A stretch of 64,000 nucleotides of DNA from Streptomyces sp. CB00455 (GCF_001905445.1 NZ_LIVQ01000003.1:1018166-1082165), one strand, 5' to 3'; counted from the first letter of the stretch, positions 1-8,839 are shown. Made by a program: numbers and translations. The notes: generated by a model not told the origin, from the letters alone.

Positions 1-341
1 ACGGCCCAGAAGAGGCCTGCCCCGGTCTCCGCGACCAGCTCGACGCCCGTCCCGTCGACGGTGATCCCGTACGACTCCGGGCCCTGCGCCGGCCCCGGGC
101 CCGGCCCCGCCACCTGCCCGGACCCGGACCCTCGCGCGCACAGGCGCAGGCGTATGTCCGCGACCGCGCCGGCTCCGGCCGCCGGCAGGCTCCACCCGGT
201 GGCGGCCCCCAGCTCGCGGCGCAGCCGGCGTGCCGCGTCCTCGGCGCCCGGGCCGGCGTCGAGCACCGGATGCGGGCCGAACCGGAAGCGCGGGCCGCCC
301 TCGGGGAATTCGGCGAACCGGGGTGCGGGGATCAGGTCCAT
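1..341 (-). CDS. beta-N-acetylhexosaminidase (GH20), N-terminal part, truncated by window edge
   Basis: The gene starts at ATG 341 and runs off the left edge after 113 codons, so only the N-terminal domain is visible. It opens MDLIPAPRFAEFPEGG and ends in ETGAGLFWA. That sequence matches the non-catalytic GH20b-type domain of bacterial hexosaminidases, whose end (AGLFYA-like) leads into the TIM barrel. The catalytic Asp-Glu pair lies outside the window. There is no hydrophobic signal segment, which suggests a cytoplasmic enzyme releasing N-acetylglucosamine from imported chito-oligosaccharides or muropeptides. The family assignment rests on this domain only. Confidence 0.75.
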   Translation of the reverse strand, partial: MDLIPAPRFAEFPEGGPRFRFGPHPVLDAGPGAEDAARRLRRELGAATGWSLPAAGAGAVADIRLRLCARGSGSGQVAGPGPGPAQGPESYGITVDGTGVELVAETGAGLFWA

Positions 342-428
342 GCGTCAGCCCTTCGCAGCAGCCTGTTGCGCGGTACGCAACGCCCGTTCCGCACCGCGCT
401 CGTGGCGCCGACCCTAGTACGCACGAGA

Positions 429-460
429 CCCCCGGGGTGCGCCGCTGCGCACCCCGGGGG
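429..460 (-). terminator. hairpin terminator after the DUF3039 gene
   Basis: Perfect 14-bp stem (429-442 with 447-460) and a 4-nt loop, 28 nt beyond the DUF3039 stop on the minus strand. No strong T-run follows, as is usual for Streptomyces hairpin terminators. Confidence 0.7.
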
Positions 461-487
461 CCGTGGTCCTTCGGAGGGTGGTCCGGA

Positions 488-772
488 CTACTTGTCCTTG
501 CCGCCCTTGTCCTTGTCCCCGCCGGGGCCCATGGACTCGTAGATCTCCTTGCACATGGGGCAGACCGGGTACTTCTTCGGGTCCCGGCCCGGCACCCAGA
601 CCTTGCCGCAGAGCGCGACGACGGGGGTCCCGTCGAGCGCGCTCGCCATGATCTTGTCCTTCTGGACGTAGTGGGCGAAGCGCTCGTGGTCGCCGTCACC
701 GTGCGACACCTGCGGCGTCGGCTCTACGAGGGTCCCCGTGCCAGTCCCGCGCTCGGGCTCAAGAGTGCTCAT
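488..772 (-). CDS. DUF3039 family small zinc-binding protein
   Basis: This 94-residue protein starts at ATG 772 (MSTLEPERG); upstream in-frame codons lack family similarity. The core VQKDKIMASALDGTPVVALCGKVW is followed by PVCPMCKEIYE, giving one Cys plus a CPMC pair, with an upstream His, that could hold zinc. The C-terminal tail is Lys/Gly/Asp rich. DUF3039 proteins are small conserved actinobacterial proteins of unknown role. The gene lies between the hexosaminidase gene and yqgE, all on the minus strand, and a strong hairpin follows it. No function is assigned. Confidence 0.85.
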   Translation of the reverse strand: MSTLEPERGTGTGTLVEPTPQVSHGDGDHERFAHYVQKDKIMASALDGTPVVALCGKVWVPGRDPKKYPVCPMCKEIYESMGPGGDKDKGGKDK

Positions 773-800
773 GCCCCCAGGGTACTGAACCCGGTGCGGG

Positions 801-1361
801 TCAGTTGAGCGACGGGTCGTCCGGATAGGTGGCGACCATCGCCAGTTCACTGCGCTGGCGGCGCAGCACCGCCCGCCACAGCCGCTCGGGATCCGGGAAG
901 GACACGTCCCCCGGCTCCGATTCGACGACGTACCAGGCGCCGTCGCCCAGCTCGCCCTCCAGCTGGCCGGGCCCCCAGCCGGAGTAGCCGGCGAAGATGC
1001 GCAGCGAGCCCAGCGCCGCGGCCAGCAGCTCCGGCGGCGCCTCCAGGTCGACCAGCCCGATCGCCCCGTGCACCCGGCGCCAGCCGAGGGGGCCCTCCTC
1101 GCCCGGGATGACCGCCACCCCCAGCGCCGAGTCGAGGGCGACGGGGCCGCCCTGGAAGACCACGCCCGGATCGCCCGCCAGGGGCGCCCAGGGCAGCAGG
1201 ACGTCGCCGACGCCCACCGGGGTCGGCCGGTTGAGGACCACGCCGAGCGAGCCCTGCTCGTCGTGGTCGAGCAGGAAGACGACCGCGCGGTCGAAATTCG
1301 GGTCCGCGAGGGCGGGGGTGGCCACGAGCAGCCGCCCTGTGAGGGAGGACACCTCGGTCAT
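801..1361 (-). CDS. YqgE/AlgH family protein
   Basis: The product is 186 residues from ATG 1361 (MTEVSSLTGRLLVATPALAD). Family hallmarks are LTGRLLVATPAL at the N-terminus, DPNFDRAVVFLLDHDEQGSLGVVLNRPT, the VFQGGPV segment, and IFAGYSGWGPGQLEGEL near residues 130-145. AlgH/YqgE proteins are small cytosolic proteins of uncertain biochemical role. It is divergent from murA across about 260 nt that must carry both promoters. A longer reading frame to 1526 exists, but the N-terminal family motif begins right after ATG 1361, which supports that start. Confidence 0.9.
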   Translation of the reverse strand: MTEVSSLTGRLLVATPALADPNFDRAVVFLLDHDEQGSLGVVLNRPTPVGVGDVLLPWAPLAGDPGVVFQGGPVALDSALGVAVIPGEEGPLGWRRVHGAIGLVDLEAPPELLAAALGSLRIFAGYSGWGPGQLEGELGDGAWYVVESEPGDVSFPDPERLWRAVLRRQRSELAMVATYPDDPSLN

Positions 1362-1623
1362 GCCGCCATGATCCCGCACAATCGCCGTTCGCGGGGAGCG
1401 GGCGGGAAGATCGGACCGGCCGCAGCTCAGGGCGCACGGCAGCAGACACGGGCGCGTCACGGCCGCGCGAGCGGAAGGCAACACTCCGCCATGGGGTGGA
1501 TACGGAGGGTGTTGCACCGAATTCATGACAGTCCTACGGCCGCGTCGGCCATGCGAACAAAGGGGTGATGGCCCTTACTCTTTTCTCTGGCCCCCTGCCC
1601 ACCCCTCCCGGAACGCGAGATTC

Positions 1624-2970
1624 ATGACCGGCACAGTCAGTGACGATGTACTGCTTGTCCACGGCGGCACCCCGCTCGAGGGCGAGATCCGTGTCCGCGG
1701 TGCGAAGAACCTCGTGCCCAAGGCCATGGTCGCCGCTCTGCTCGGCAGCGGACCCAGCCGGCTGCGCAACGTCCCCGACATCCGTGACGTGCGCGTCGTG
1801 CGGGGACTGCTCCAGCTGCACGGGGTGACCGTCCGTCCCGGCGAGGAGCCGGGCGAGCTGGTGCTCGACCCCACGCACGTCGAGAGCGCGAACGTCGCCG
1901 ACATCGACGCGCACGCGGGCTCGTCGCGCATCCCGATCCTCTTCTGCGGCCCGCTGCTGCACCGCCTGGGCCACGCCTTCATCCCGGGCCTGGGCGGCTG
2001 CGACATCGGCGGCCGGCCGATCGACTTCCACTTCGACGTGCTCCGCCAGTTCGGCGCGACCATCGAGAAGCGCGAGGGCGGCCAGTACCTGGAGGCGCCC
2101 CAGCGCCTGCGCGGCTGCAAGATCCGCCTCCCCTACCCGTCGGTCGGCTCGACCGAGCAGGTGCTGCTGACGGCCGTCCTGGCCGAGGGCGTCACCGAGC
2201 TCAGCAACGCCGCGGTCGAGCCGGAGATCGAGGACCTCATCTGCGTGCTGCAGAAGATGGGCGCGATCATCTCGCTCGACACCGACCGGACCATCCGGAT
2301 CACGGGTGTCGACCGGCTGGGCGGCTACAACCACAAGGCGCTCCCGGACCGCCTGGAGGCCGCCTCCTGGGCTTCCGCGGCCCTGGCGACCGGCGGCAAC
2401 ATCTACGTGCGCGGCGCCCAGCAGCGCTCGATGATGACCTTCCTGAACACCTACCGCCGCGTCGGCGGGGCGTTCGAGATCGACGACAACGGCATCCGCT
2501 TCTGGCACCCGGGCGGCCCGCTCAACGCGATCGCGCTGGAGACGGACGTGCACCCCGGCTTCCAGACCGACTGGCAGCAGCCGCTCGTCGTGGCCCTGAC
2601 GCAGGCTTCCGGCCTCTCGATCGTCCACGAGACGGTCTACGAGTCCCGCCTCGGCTTCACCTCGGCGCTCAACCAGATGGGCGCTCACATCCAGCTGTAC
2701 CGCGAGTGCCTGGGCGGGAGCGCCTGCCGCTTCGGCCAGCGCAACTTCCTGCACTCGGCGGTCGTCTCCGGCCCCACCAAACTGCAGGGCGCCGACCTGG
2801 TCATCCCCGACCTGCGCGGCGGCTTCTCGTACCTGATCGCGGCGCTGGCCGCCGAGGGCACCTCGCGGGTCCACGGCATCGACCTGATCAACCGCGGTTA
2901 CGAGAACTTCATGGACAAGCTCGTCGAGCTCGGCGCGAAGGTCGAGCTCCCGGGCGGCGACCTCGTCTGA
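1624..2970 (+). CDS. murA: UDP-N-acetylglucosamine 1-carboxyvinyltransferase MurA
   Basis: MurA transfers enolpyruvate from PEP to UDP-GlcNAc, the first committed step of peptidoglycan precursor synthesis in the cytoplasm. The 448-residue product starts at ATG 1624. It shows the RGAKN motif (Lys28-Asn29, equivalent to E. coli Lys22-Asn23) and GLGGCDIGGRPIDFH with the PEP-binding cysteine at residue 126. Retention of Cys means it should be fosfomycin sensitive, unlike mycobacterial MurA, where this residue is Asp. The C-terminal half contains GADLVIPDLRGGFSYLIAAL, typical of the second EPSP-synthase-like domain. Two strong hairpins follow the stop. Codons upstream of 1624 are not conserved-looking and were excluded. 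Confidence 0.95.
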   Translation: MTGTVSDDVLLVHGGTPLEGEIRVRGAKNLVPKAMVAALLGSGPSRLRNVPDIRDVRVVRGLLQLHGVTVRPGEEPGELVLDPTHVESANVADIDAHAGSSRIPILFCGPLLHRLGHAFIPGLGGCDIGGRPIDFHFDVLRQFGATIEKREGGQYLEAPQRLRGCKIRLPYPSVGSTEQVLLTAVLAEGVTELSNAAVEPEIEDLICVLQKMGAIISLDTDRTIRITGVDRLGGYNHKALPDRLEAASWASAALATGGNIYVRGAQQRSMMTFLNTYRRVGGAFEIDDNGIRFWHPGGPLNAIALETDVHPGFQTDWQQPLVVALTQASGLSIVHETVYESRLGFTSALNQMGAHIQLYRECLGGSACRFGQRNFLHSAVVSGPTKLQGADLVIPDLRGGFSYLIAALAAEGTSRVHGIDLINRGYENFMDKLVELGAKVELPGGDLV

Positions 2971-2989
2971 CCCGTTCGGCCGTACGCAA

Positions 2990-3029
2990 GGAAGCCCCCC
3001 GGGACCCGCAAGGGCCCGGGGGGCTTTCC
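2990..3029 (+). terminator. murA terminator hairpin
   Basis: GC-rich stem (about 2990-3003 with 3015-3029, one bulged A), 20 nt after the murA stop, with pyrimidine-rich sequence following. Confidence 0.75.
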
Positions 3030-3062
3030 CGTGCGGCCGGGGCCCTCACGGGCCCGGGACGG

Positions 3063-3104
3063 GCCGAAGGGCGGCCACCCCGTCCGGAGTGGCCGCCCTT
3101 CGGC
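3063..3104. terminator. bidirectional terminator between murA and hupA
   Basis: Perfect 16-bp stem (3063-3078 with 3089-3104) and a 10-nt loop. It lies between convergent murA (+) and hupA (-), so it can end transcripts from either side. Confidence 0.75.
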
Positions 3105-3173
3105 GTACGACGCGGCTGCGCCGCGCACTGCTCGGCGTTCCGCAGGCCGGCGGCCTCCGGAGCCGGGCAGGAC

Positions 3174-3455
3174 CTACTTGCCCTTGGCGGCTTCCTTGAG
3201 CTTGGAGCCCGCGGAGACCTTCACGCTGTAGCCGGCCGGGATCTGGATGGGGTCGCCGGTCTGCGGGTTGCGCGCGGTGCGAGCGGCACGGTGGGTGCGC
3301 TCGAAGGTCAGGAAGCCGGGGATGGTGACCTTCTCGTCGCCCTTGGCGACGATCTCGCCGACGGTCTCGGCGAGCGCGGCCAGAACGGCGTCGGCGTCCT
3401 TGCGGGTCACCTCGGCGCGCTCGGACAGAGCGGCCACCAGCTCACTGCGGTTCAT
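3174..3455 (-). CDS. hupA: HU-family nucleoid protein, HupA type
   Basis: HU binds and bends DNA as a dimer and compacts the nucleoid. The 93-residue product begins MNRSELVAALSERAEVTRKDAD. It contains GFLTFERTHRAARTARNPQTG, the beta-arm segment with the RNP signature that inserts into the minor groove. The length is that of the short vegetative HupA; the Lys-rich C-terminal tail of sporulation-linked HupS is absent. The start is ATG 3455 with CGGGAG about 6 nt upstream. It stands alone, convergent with murA. Confidence 0.95.
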   Translation of the reverse strand: MNRSELVAALSERAEVTRKDADAVLAALAETVGEIVAKGDEKVTIPGFLTFERTHRAARTARNPQTGDPIQIPAGYSVKVSAGSKLKEAAKGK

Positions 3456-3763
3456 GTTGTACTCCCGTGTTCAACTTGCCTTAGAGGCGTGAGATCGAAG
3501 CCGATGCTGCCAGGGCCCTCGGACAGTCCCCGGACCCGGGTCTGAACGTCAGACCCTCTCGCCCGGTTACGCATCCTGCCCCCACCAGCGGCGGGAAAGC
3601 CAATCCGGCACCCGCCGGGGTCACGCGAAAAGCGCCACAGTCACGCCGTGGTGACGCTCCGTCCACGCCGCTGCCCGCACGCTGCTGCGGGCCGCGGATC
3701 CCGCGGGCATCCCCGCAACACTAGAGGCGGCGCGCCGGGCCCGCATCTCGCGACGCGCCGGTA
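3456..3763. other. intergenic region upstream of hupA
   Basis: A 308-nt spacer from the hupA start to the malic enzyme stop. It holds the hupA ribosome-binding site (CGGGAG near 3462-3467 on the minus strand) and presumably its promoter, but no convincing -35/-10 pair could be picked. Small GC-rich inverted repeats occur near 3600-3700. No supported gene was seen. Confidence 0.5.
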
Positions 3764-5200
3764 TCAGGGAGCCGTGAGGCCGGTCACAGGGGCGGACGCG
3801 CCGGCCGAGGCGGCCTTGCGGACGGCGCCCGCGACCGCGCCGGCGACCTTGTCGTTGAAGACCGACGGGATGATGTAGTTCGCGTTCAGCTCGTCCTCGC
3901 CGACGACGTCCGCCAGTGCGGTCGCGGCGGCCAGCATCATGTCCGTGTTCACGGTCCGCGACTGCGCGTCCAGCAGGCCGCGGAACACACCCGGGAAGAC
4001 CAGCACGTTGTTGATCTGGTTCGGGAAGTCGGAGCGGCCGGTGGCGACGACGGCGGCGGTCTGGCGGGCGATGGCCGGGTCCACCTCCGGGTCCGGGTTC
4101 GCGAGCGCGAACACAATGGCGCCTTCCGCCATGGCGGCAACGTCCTCACCGGACAGGACGTTGGGGGCCGAGACGCCGATGAAGACGTCGGCGCCGACCA
4201 CGGCCTCCTTCAGCGTGCCCGTGTAGCCCTCGGGGTTGGTGTTGTCGGCGATCCAGCGCAGCGGGGAGTCCGCGGCCGCGTCGACGAGGTCGGGCCGGCC
4301 CGCGTGCACGACACCGTGGATGTCGGCGCTGACGGCGTTCTTGACTCCCGCCGCGAGGAGCAGCTTGAGGATGGCCGTACCGGCCGCGCCGGCGCCCGAC
4401 ATGACCACCTTGACGTCCTCAACTGCCTTGCCCACGACGCGAAGTGCGTTGGTCAGGGCGGCCAGCACGACGATCGCCGTGCCGTGCTGGTCGTCGTGGA
4501 AGACGGGGATGTCCAGGGCCTCGCGCAGCCGGGCCTCGATCTCGAAGCAGCGGGGCGCGGAGATGTCCTCCAGGTTGATGCCGGCGAAGCCCGGGGCGAT
4601 CGCCTTGACGATCGCGACGATCTCGTCGCTGTCCTGGGTGTCGAGGCAGATCGGCCACGCGTCGATGCCCGCGAACCGCTTGAAGAGGGCCGCCTTGCCC
4701 TCCATGACGGGCAGCGCGGCCATGGGGCCGATGTTGCCGAGGCCCAGTACGGCGGAGCCGTCCGTCACGACTGCGACGGAATTGCGCTTGATGGTGAGGC
4801 GGCGCGCGTCCTCGGGGTTCTCGGCGATCGCCATGCACACGCGGGCCACGCCCGGGGTGTAGATCATCGAGAGGTCGTCGCGGTTGCGGATGGGGTGCTT
4901 GGACGCCATCTCGATCTTGCCGCCGAGGTGCATGAGGAAGGTGCGGTCCGAGACCTTGCCGAGGCTGACGCCCTCGATCTCCCGCAGCTTCTCGACGATC
5001 TCGTCCGCGTGCGCGGTGGAGGTCGCGGCGATGGTGACGTCGATCCGGAGCTTCTCGTGGCCGGATGCGGTCACGTCGAGGCCGGTGACCGAACCACCGG
5101 AGGACTCCACGGCGGTGGTGAGCTGGGAGACCGCGGTTCCGCTCGCGGGCACTTCCAGGCGGACCGTCATCGAATACGAGACGCTGGGCGCCGTTGCCAT
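3764..5200 (-). CDS. NAD-dependent malic enzyme with N-terminal ACT domain
   Basis: The enzyme oxidatively decarboxylates malate to pyruvate, linking the TCA cycle to pyruvate supply. The 478-residue product starts at ATG 5200, preceded by AGAGGA. Residues about 9-85 form an ACT-like regulatory domain (MTVRLEVPASGTAVSQLTT ... LRIDVTI). The catalytic part follows: MIYTPGVARVC, VTDGSAVLGLGNIGP, HDDQHGTAIVVLAAL, the Rossmann segment VVMSGAGAAGTA, and FPNQINNVLVFPGVF. The ACT domain implies amino-acid or other small-ligand control. The transcript leader may include the structured segment at 5391-5574. Confidence 0.92.
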   Translation of the reverse strand: MATAPSVSYSMTVRLEVPASGTAVSQLTTAVESSGGSVTGLDVTASGHEKLRIDVTIAATSTAHADEIVEKLREIEGVSLGKVSDRTFLMHLGGKIEMASKHPIRNRDDLSMIYTPGVARVCMAIAENPEDARRLTIKRNSVAVVTDGSAVLGLGNIGPMAALPVMEGKAALFKRFAGIDAWPICLDTQDSDEIVAIVKAIAPGFAGINLEDISAPRCFEIEARLREALDIPVFHDDQHGTAIVVLAALTNALRVVGKAVEDVKVVMSGAGAAGTAILKLLLAAGVKNAVSADIHGVVHAGRPDLVDAAADSPLRWIADNTNPEGYTGTLKEAVVGADVFIGVSAPNVLSGEDVAAMAEGAIVFALANPDPEVDPAIARQTAAVVATGRSDFPNQINNVLVFPGVFRGLLDAQSRTVNTDMMLAAATALADVVGEDELNANYIIPSVFNDKVAGAVAGAVRKAASAGASAPVTGLTAP

Positions 5201-5390
5201 GGCCGTGTTCCTCTTCTGTCCCTGGTTTTCGCTGTACACACAGGGCCCGGCACACGGGGGTGTGGCAGGACCTGTTGTCCGATCGTCCCACCTACCAGCC
5301 GGTACAAGGTAACCAGCTACAAGTTTCGGAAAGGCACTTCCACCATACGAGATAGCCGGGGCGGGACGGAAGGGTGGGCCGACACGAAAC

Positions 5391-5427
5391 AGGTCCGCGC
5401 CCCCCACTGGGTGGAGGGCGCGGACCT
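5391..5427 (-). terminator. hairpin terminator in the helD-malic enzyme spacer
   Basis: 12-bp perfect stem (5391-5402 with 5416-5427) extended by mismatched C/T pairs, about 300 nt beyond the helicase stop and about 190 nt before the malic enzyme start on the minus strand. It could end the helicase transcript or a small RNA, or act in the malic enzyme leader. Confidence 0.6.
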
Positions 5428-5435
5428 GGGAAAAA

Positions 5436-5475
5436 CGGTACTGCGTCATGCGGTACTGCGGTCATGCGGTACTAC
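5436..5475. repeat. 2.5 copies of a 15-16-bp direct repeat
   Basis: Units at 5436-5450, 5451-5466 and a partial at 5467-5475 share CGGTACTGCG(G)TCATG. They lie between the branched inverted repeat and the terminator-like hairpin. They could be RNA loop sequences or protein-binding sites. Confidence 0.7.
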
Positions 5476-5722
5476 AGCGTCTACGACACCGGCCCGCCAT
5501 GCTCGCCTCGCGGCAAGTGGTCGCTCTAAGCGACGAAGGTTGGGCCCGGGGGCTTGGATCGAGCCGGTGTCGTAACCAGGCTAACAAAGGATCGCCGGAT
5601 GTGAGCCCCCTCCCGGCAGCCGGATCCGGCCACCACGCTCCCGGCCGCGGACCATACGGCCGTACGGAGCCCCGGGCGGCCCCGCAACCCGCCCGCGGCC
5701 CAGCCCCGCCCGGCCGGAGTCG

Positions 5723-8041
5723 CTACGGCAGCAGCAGCGCCGGCACCCCCGCCGCGTCGGGCTCGTCCCGCTCGGCCGAGACCACCGTGAGCTGCTGCGT
5801 CGCGCGCGTCAGCGCCACATACAGCACCCGCAGGCCCGCCGGGGACTCGTCGGCGATCTCCGCCGGGGAGACCACCACCGTGGCGTCGTACTCCAGGCCC
5901 TTGGCCTCCAGGCTGCCCAGCGCCACCGCCCGGCCGCCCAGATCGGCGAGCCAGTCCGCCGCCTCCGCCCGCCGGTCCATGGCGACGACCACGCCGACGG
6001 TGCCGTCCACCTGCTCCAGCAGCCTGCGGGTCTCCTCGCGGACCGCGGTGCCCAGGTCGCCCCGCGCCGCGGTGAAGCGGGGCTCCAGGCCGGTGGAGCG
6101 CACCGCCGTCGGCGGCTCCATGCCCGGCATGGCCAGGCGCAGCACCCGGGAGGCGACCTCGGCGACCTCGGCCGGGTTGCGGTAGTTCACCGTCAGGGTG
6201 AAGCGCCGCCGCGGGCGGGAGCCCAGCGCCTCGTCCCGGGCCGCGGCCGCCTCCTGCGGGTCGCTCCACGAGGACTGCGCCGGATCGCCGACCACCGTCC
6301 AGGTGCCGTGCCGGCCGCGCCGGCCCACCATGCGCCACTGCATCGGCGTCAGGTCCTGGGCCTCGTCCACGATGACGTGCGCGTACTCGCTGCGCTCCGC
6401 CGCGAGCCGCTCGGCCCGCTCCCACTGGGTCTCCTCGCGGGCCGGCATCAGCTCCTCCAGCCCGCTGAGCTGGTCCAGCGGGTCCATCTCCCGTTTGCGT
6501 CGGGGCCGGGCGGGGGCGCCGAGCAGCTGCTGGAGCTCGTCCAGCAGCGCCACGTCGTGCACCGACAGGGGGCCCTTGCCGTCCGGGCCCACCCGGCGCA
6601 GCGAGCGGGCCAGCTGGCGGGTCTCGCGGGGGTTCAGGTCCCGGCGCGACCAGCGGCCCAGGCGCCGCTCGTCCGCCATCGAGGCGAGCACCTGGCGCGG
6701 GGTCAGCTCGGGCCACCAGGCGTTCAGGAAGTCGATGAAGGCGTCCTCGGTGGAGATGTCCTCGTCGAAGGCGGAGCGCAGCTCGGCGGCCAGCTCCGGG
6801 TCGCTGTGGCGCCCGGCCGCGCCGGACTTCGCGTACAGCGCGTCGAGCAGCAGCTTGCGGGCGCGCGGGCGCAGCAGGTTGACGGGCGCGGTGCCGCCGA
6901 GGACGTTCTGCCGGATCCGGTCGAGTTCCTCGGCCGCGAGCTCATGGCGGCGGCCGAAGGCCACCACGCGCAGGCTGCCGGGGGCGGCCCCGCCCGGGCC
7001 CCCGAGCTCCAGGGCGCCCCGTACGGCCTTGCGCAGCACCTTGAGCATCCGCGAGGAGCCCTTGACGCGGGCCACGGACGGATCGTCGTAGGTGGTCGCC
7101 TCGGCGCCGTCGACGAGCGAGCCGAGCGCGCGGATGGCGACCTGGCCCTCCTCGCCGAGGGAGGGCAGCACGCCCTCGGTGTACGCGACGAGCAGCGGTG
7201 TCGGGGAGACGATCAGGATGCCGCCGGAGTAGCGGCGCCGGTCCTGGTAGAGCAGGTAGGCGGCGCGGTGCAGGGCGACGGCGGTCTTGCCCGTGCCGGG
7301 CCCGCCCGCGACCTCGGCGACGGAGGCGGCGGGGGCCCGGATGACCAGGTCCTGCTCGGCCTGGATGGAGGAGACGATGTCGCGCATGGAGTGGGTGCGG
7401 GCCCGGCCGAGGGCGGCCATGAGGGCGCCGTCGCCGATGACGGGGAGTTCCTCGCCGTCGAGGAGGGCGGTGACCTCCGGGCGCATCAGGTCGTCCTCGA
7501 CGCCCAGGACCCGGCGGCCCTTGGAGCGGATGACGCGGCGGCGCACGACACGGCCGGGCTCCTTGGGCGTGGAGCGGTAGAACGGCGCGGCGGCCGGTGC
7601 TCGCCAGTCGATGACCAGCGGCGCGTAGTCGGAGTCCAGGACGCCGATGCGGCCGATGTGCAGCGTCTCGGCGACATCGGCCGTGAGGTCCTCGCGGATC
7701 GCGTCGTCGGCGGGCTCGACGGAGGTGTAGGCGCCGTCGGGGCCGCGTTCGCCGTCCTTGCCGAGCACCAGGTCGATGCGGCCGAAGAGGAAGTCCTCGA
7801 ACTCGTTGTTGAGCCGGTTCAGGTGGATGCCCGCCCGGAAGACCTGCGCGTCGCGCTCGGCGAGGGCGCCGGGGGTGCCCACCTGACCACGTTGGGCGGC
7901 GTCGTTCATCAGGAACTCGGCCTCGTGGATCTTCTCCTCTAGGCGTCGGTACACCTGATCGAGATGCGTCTGCTCGACCGCGATCTCCCGATCGCGGACG
8001 GAATCCGCCGTGCTGTCGACAGCGGCATTCTGCGCGGCCAC
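5723..8041 (-). CDS. HelD-family RNA polymerase-associated ATPase (UvrD/Rep-like helicase)
   Basis: The product is 772 residues from GTG 8041, chosen because AAGGGGG sits about 6 nt upstream. The N-terminal segment (residues about 20-90) is a predicted coiled coil of the kind HelD inserts into the RNA polymerase secondary channel. The P-loop GGPGTGKTA has its lysine at about residue 252. Later motifs are YAHVIVDEAQDLTPMQWRM (motif II), VVGDPAQSSW, LTVNYRNP, LEAKGLEYDATVVVSP and LYVALTRA. HelD proteins clear or recycle stalled RNA polymerase, and some Streptomyces members confer rifamycin tolerance; whether this one does cannot be told from sequence. It is transcribed alone. Confidence 0.88.
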   Translation of the reverse strand: MAAQNAAVDSTADSVRDREIAVEQTHLDQVYRRLEEKIHEAEFLMNDAAQRGQVGTPGALAERDAQVFRAGIHLNRLNNEFEDFLFGRIDLVLGKDGERGPDGAYTSVEPADDAIREDLTADVAETLHIGRIGVLDSDYAPLVIDWRAPAAAPFYRSTPKEPGRVVRRRVIRSKGRRVLGVEDDLMRPEVTALLDGEELPVIGDGALMAALGRARTHSMRDIVSSIQAEQDLVIRAPAASVAEVAGGPGTGKTAVALHRAAYLLYQDRRRYSGGILIVSPTPLLVAYTEGVLPSLGEEGQVAIRALGSLVDGAEATTYDDPSVARVKGSSRMLKVLRKAVRGALELGGPGGAAPGSLRVVAFGRRHELAAEELDRIRQNVLGGTAPVNLLRPRARKLLLDALYAKSGAAGRHSDPELAAELRSAFDEDISTEDAFIDFLNAWWPELTPRQVLASMADERRLGRWSRRDLNPRETRQLARSLRRVGPDGKGPLSVHDVALLDELQQLLGAPARPRRKREMDPLDQLSGLEELMPAREETQWERAERLAAERSEYAHVIVDEAQDLTPMQWRMVGRRGRHGTWTVVGDPAQSSWSDPQEAAAARDEALGSRPRRRFTLTVNYRNPAEVAEVASRVLRLAMPGMEPPTAVRSTGLEPRFTAARGDLGTAVREETRRLLEQVDGTVGVVVAMDRRAEAADWLADLGGRAVALGSLEAKGLEYDATVVVSPAEIADESPAGLRVLYVALTRATQQLTVVSAERDEPDAAGVPALLLP

Positions 8042-8150
8042 CAAGGCCCCCTTCTGATGTGCATGGGCGACCGTCAACCGTACGCGAATCCGCACCCTGT
8101 CCGCACGCCCGTTCCGGAACCGGCCGCTCGGCGGGGCCGCGGGCGGCAGG

Positions 8151-8723
8151 CTAGACGGATCCGGCCGCCAGGCTCCGGCGGCGGTGCCGGGCGACGCGCT
8201 CGCGGTTGCCGCACCGTTCGCTGGAGCACCAGCGGCGCCGGTGGCCCCGGGAAGTGTCCAGGTAGACCCGGGTACAGCGGTCCCCCTCGCAGACCCGCAG
8301 GAGCGCGCGGTCGCCGGGGTCGGTCAGCAGCTCGACGGCGTCGCGGGCGACGGCCGCGAGCATGGCCCCGCACTCCGCACCGCCGCACAGCTCCCTTACG
8401 AGGCGCCCTTCCCGGTCCCGTACGGCGCACAGGCGCGGGGGTGGCCCGGCGGCCAGTGCGTTGACCCGGGCGAGGGCCGGTTCCGTGCCGGCGGGCGGGG
8501 CGTGGCTCCCGCCGAGCTCCGCCCGTACGAGGGTCTCCACGTCGCGGCGCAGGGACCGGAAGGCCGCGACCCAGTCCGGGCCCACCCGGGCGAGCGGCGT
8601 CCGGTCGGGCACCAGCCCGGCGCCGGTGAGCCACAGCCGCAGCTCGTCGCCGTCCCGGATCCCCTCGTGCGGGGTGAAAGTGGCCATCAGGTCCAGGCAG
8701 ACCCGCCCGGAGTCGAACCGCAT
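8151..8723 (-). CDS. CGNR zinc-finger / ABATE-domain regulator
   Basis: The start is ATG 8723 (MRFDSGRVCLDLMATF), with GAGGCG about 9 nt upstream; an in-frame GTG at 8732 is too close to that site. The 190-residue protein has the N-terminal ABATE-like domain seen in these regulators. Its C-terminus carries CEGDRC ... WCSSERCGNRERVARHR, the four-cysteine CGNR zinc finger expected to bind DNA. Targets are unknown. It is followed at about 115 nt by the acetyltransferase, all on the minus strand. Confidence 0.88.
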   Translation of the reverse strand: MRFDSGRVCLDLMATFTPHEGIRDGDELRLWLTGAGLVPDRTPLARVGPDWVAAFRSLRRDVETLVRAELGGSHAPPAGTEPALARVNALAAGPPPRLCAVRDREGRLVRELCGGAECGAMLAAVARDAVELLTDPGDRALLRVCEGDRCTRVYLDTSRGHRRRWCSSERCGNRERVARHRRRSLAAGSV

Positions 8724-8839
8724 GCCCGTCACCGCCTCGCGTCGTGGGGCGCCCCCTCAGGGTGCCCCTCGCCGCGCTCCGGCAAAACCCCCGGGACCGG
8801 GCCGCGCCGATGGAGGTGCCCGGGGACCTCACGCACCGC

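Larger units (their letters stand above)
5391..5574 (-). ncRNA. candidate structured intergenic RNA
   Basis: The segment opens and closes with a 12-bp inverted repeat (5482-5493 with 5563-5574, TACGACACCGGC/GCCGGTGTCGTA). Inside lies a 6-bp hairpin with a 3-nt loop (5520-5525 with 5529-5534) and further GC-rich pairing, so the segment could fold as a branched stem of about 93 nt. Downstream on the minus strand come direct repeats and then the hairpin at 5391-5427. There is no coding potential. It could be an independent small RNA, a stable 3' end of the helicase mRNA, or a leader of the malic enzyme gene. The strand is inferred from the flanking genes. Confidence 0.35.

Noticed and set aside
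1525..1623. N-terminal extension of MurA
   Set aside because: The sequence before ATG 1624 does not match MurA and would place the Lys28-Asn29 motif far too deep.
5500..5580. tRNA-like gene in the structured spacer
   Set aside because: A T-arm-like GGTTGGGCC and a closing stem exist, but there is no anticodon arm, D-arm or acceptor stem of the correct size.
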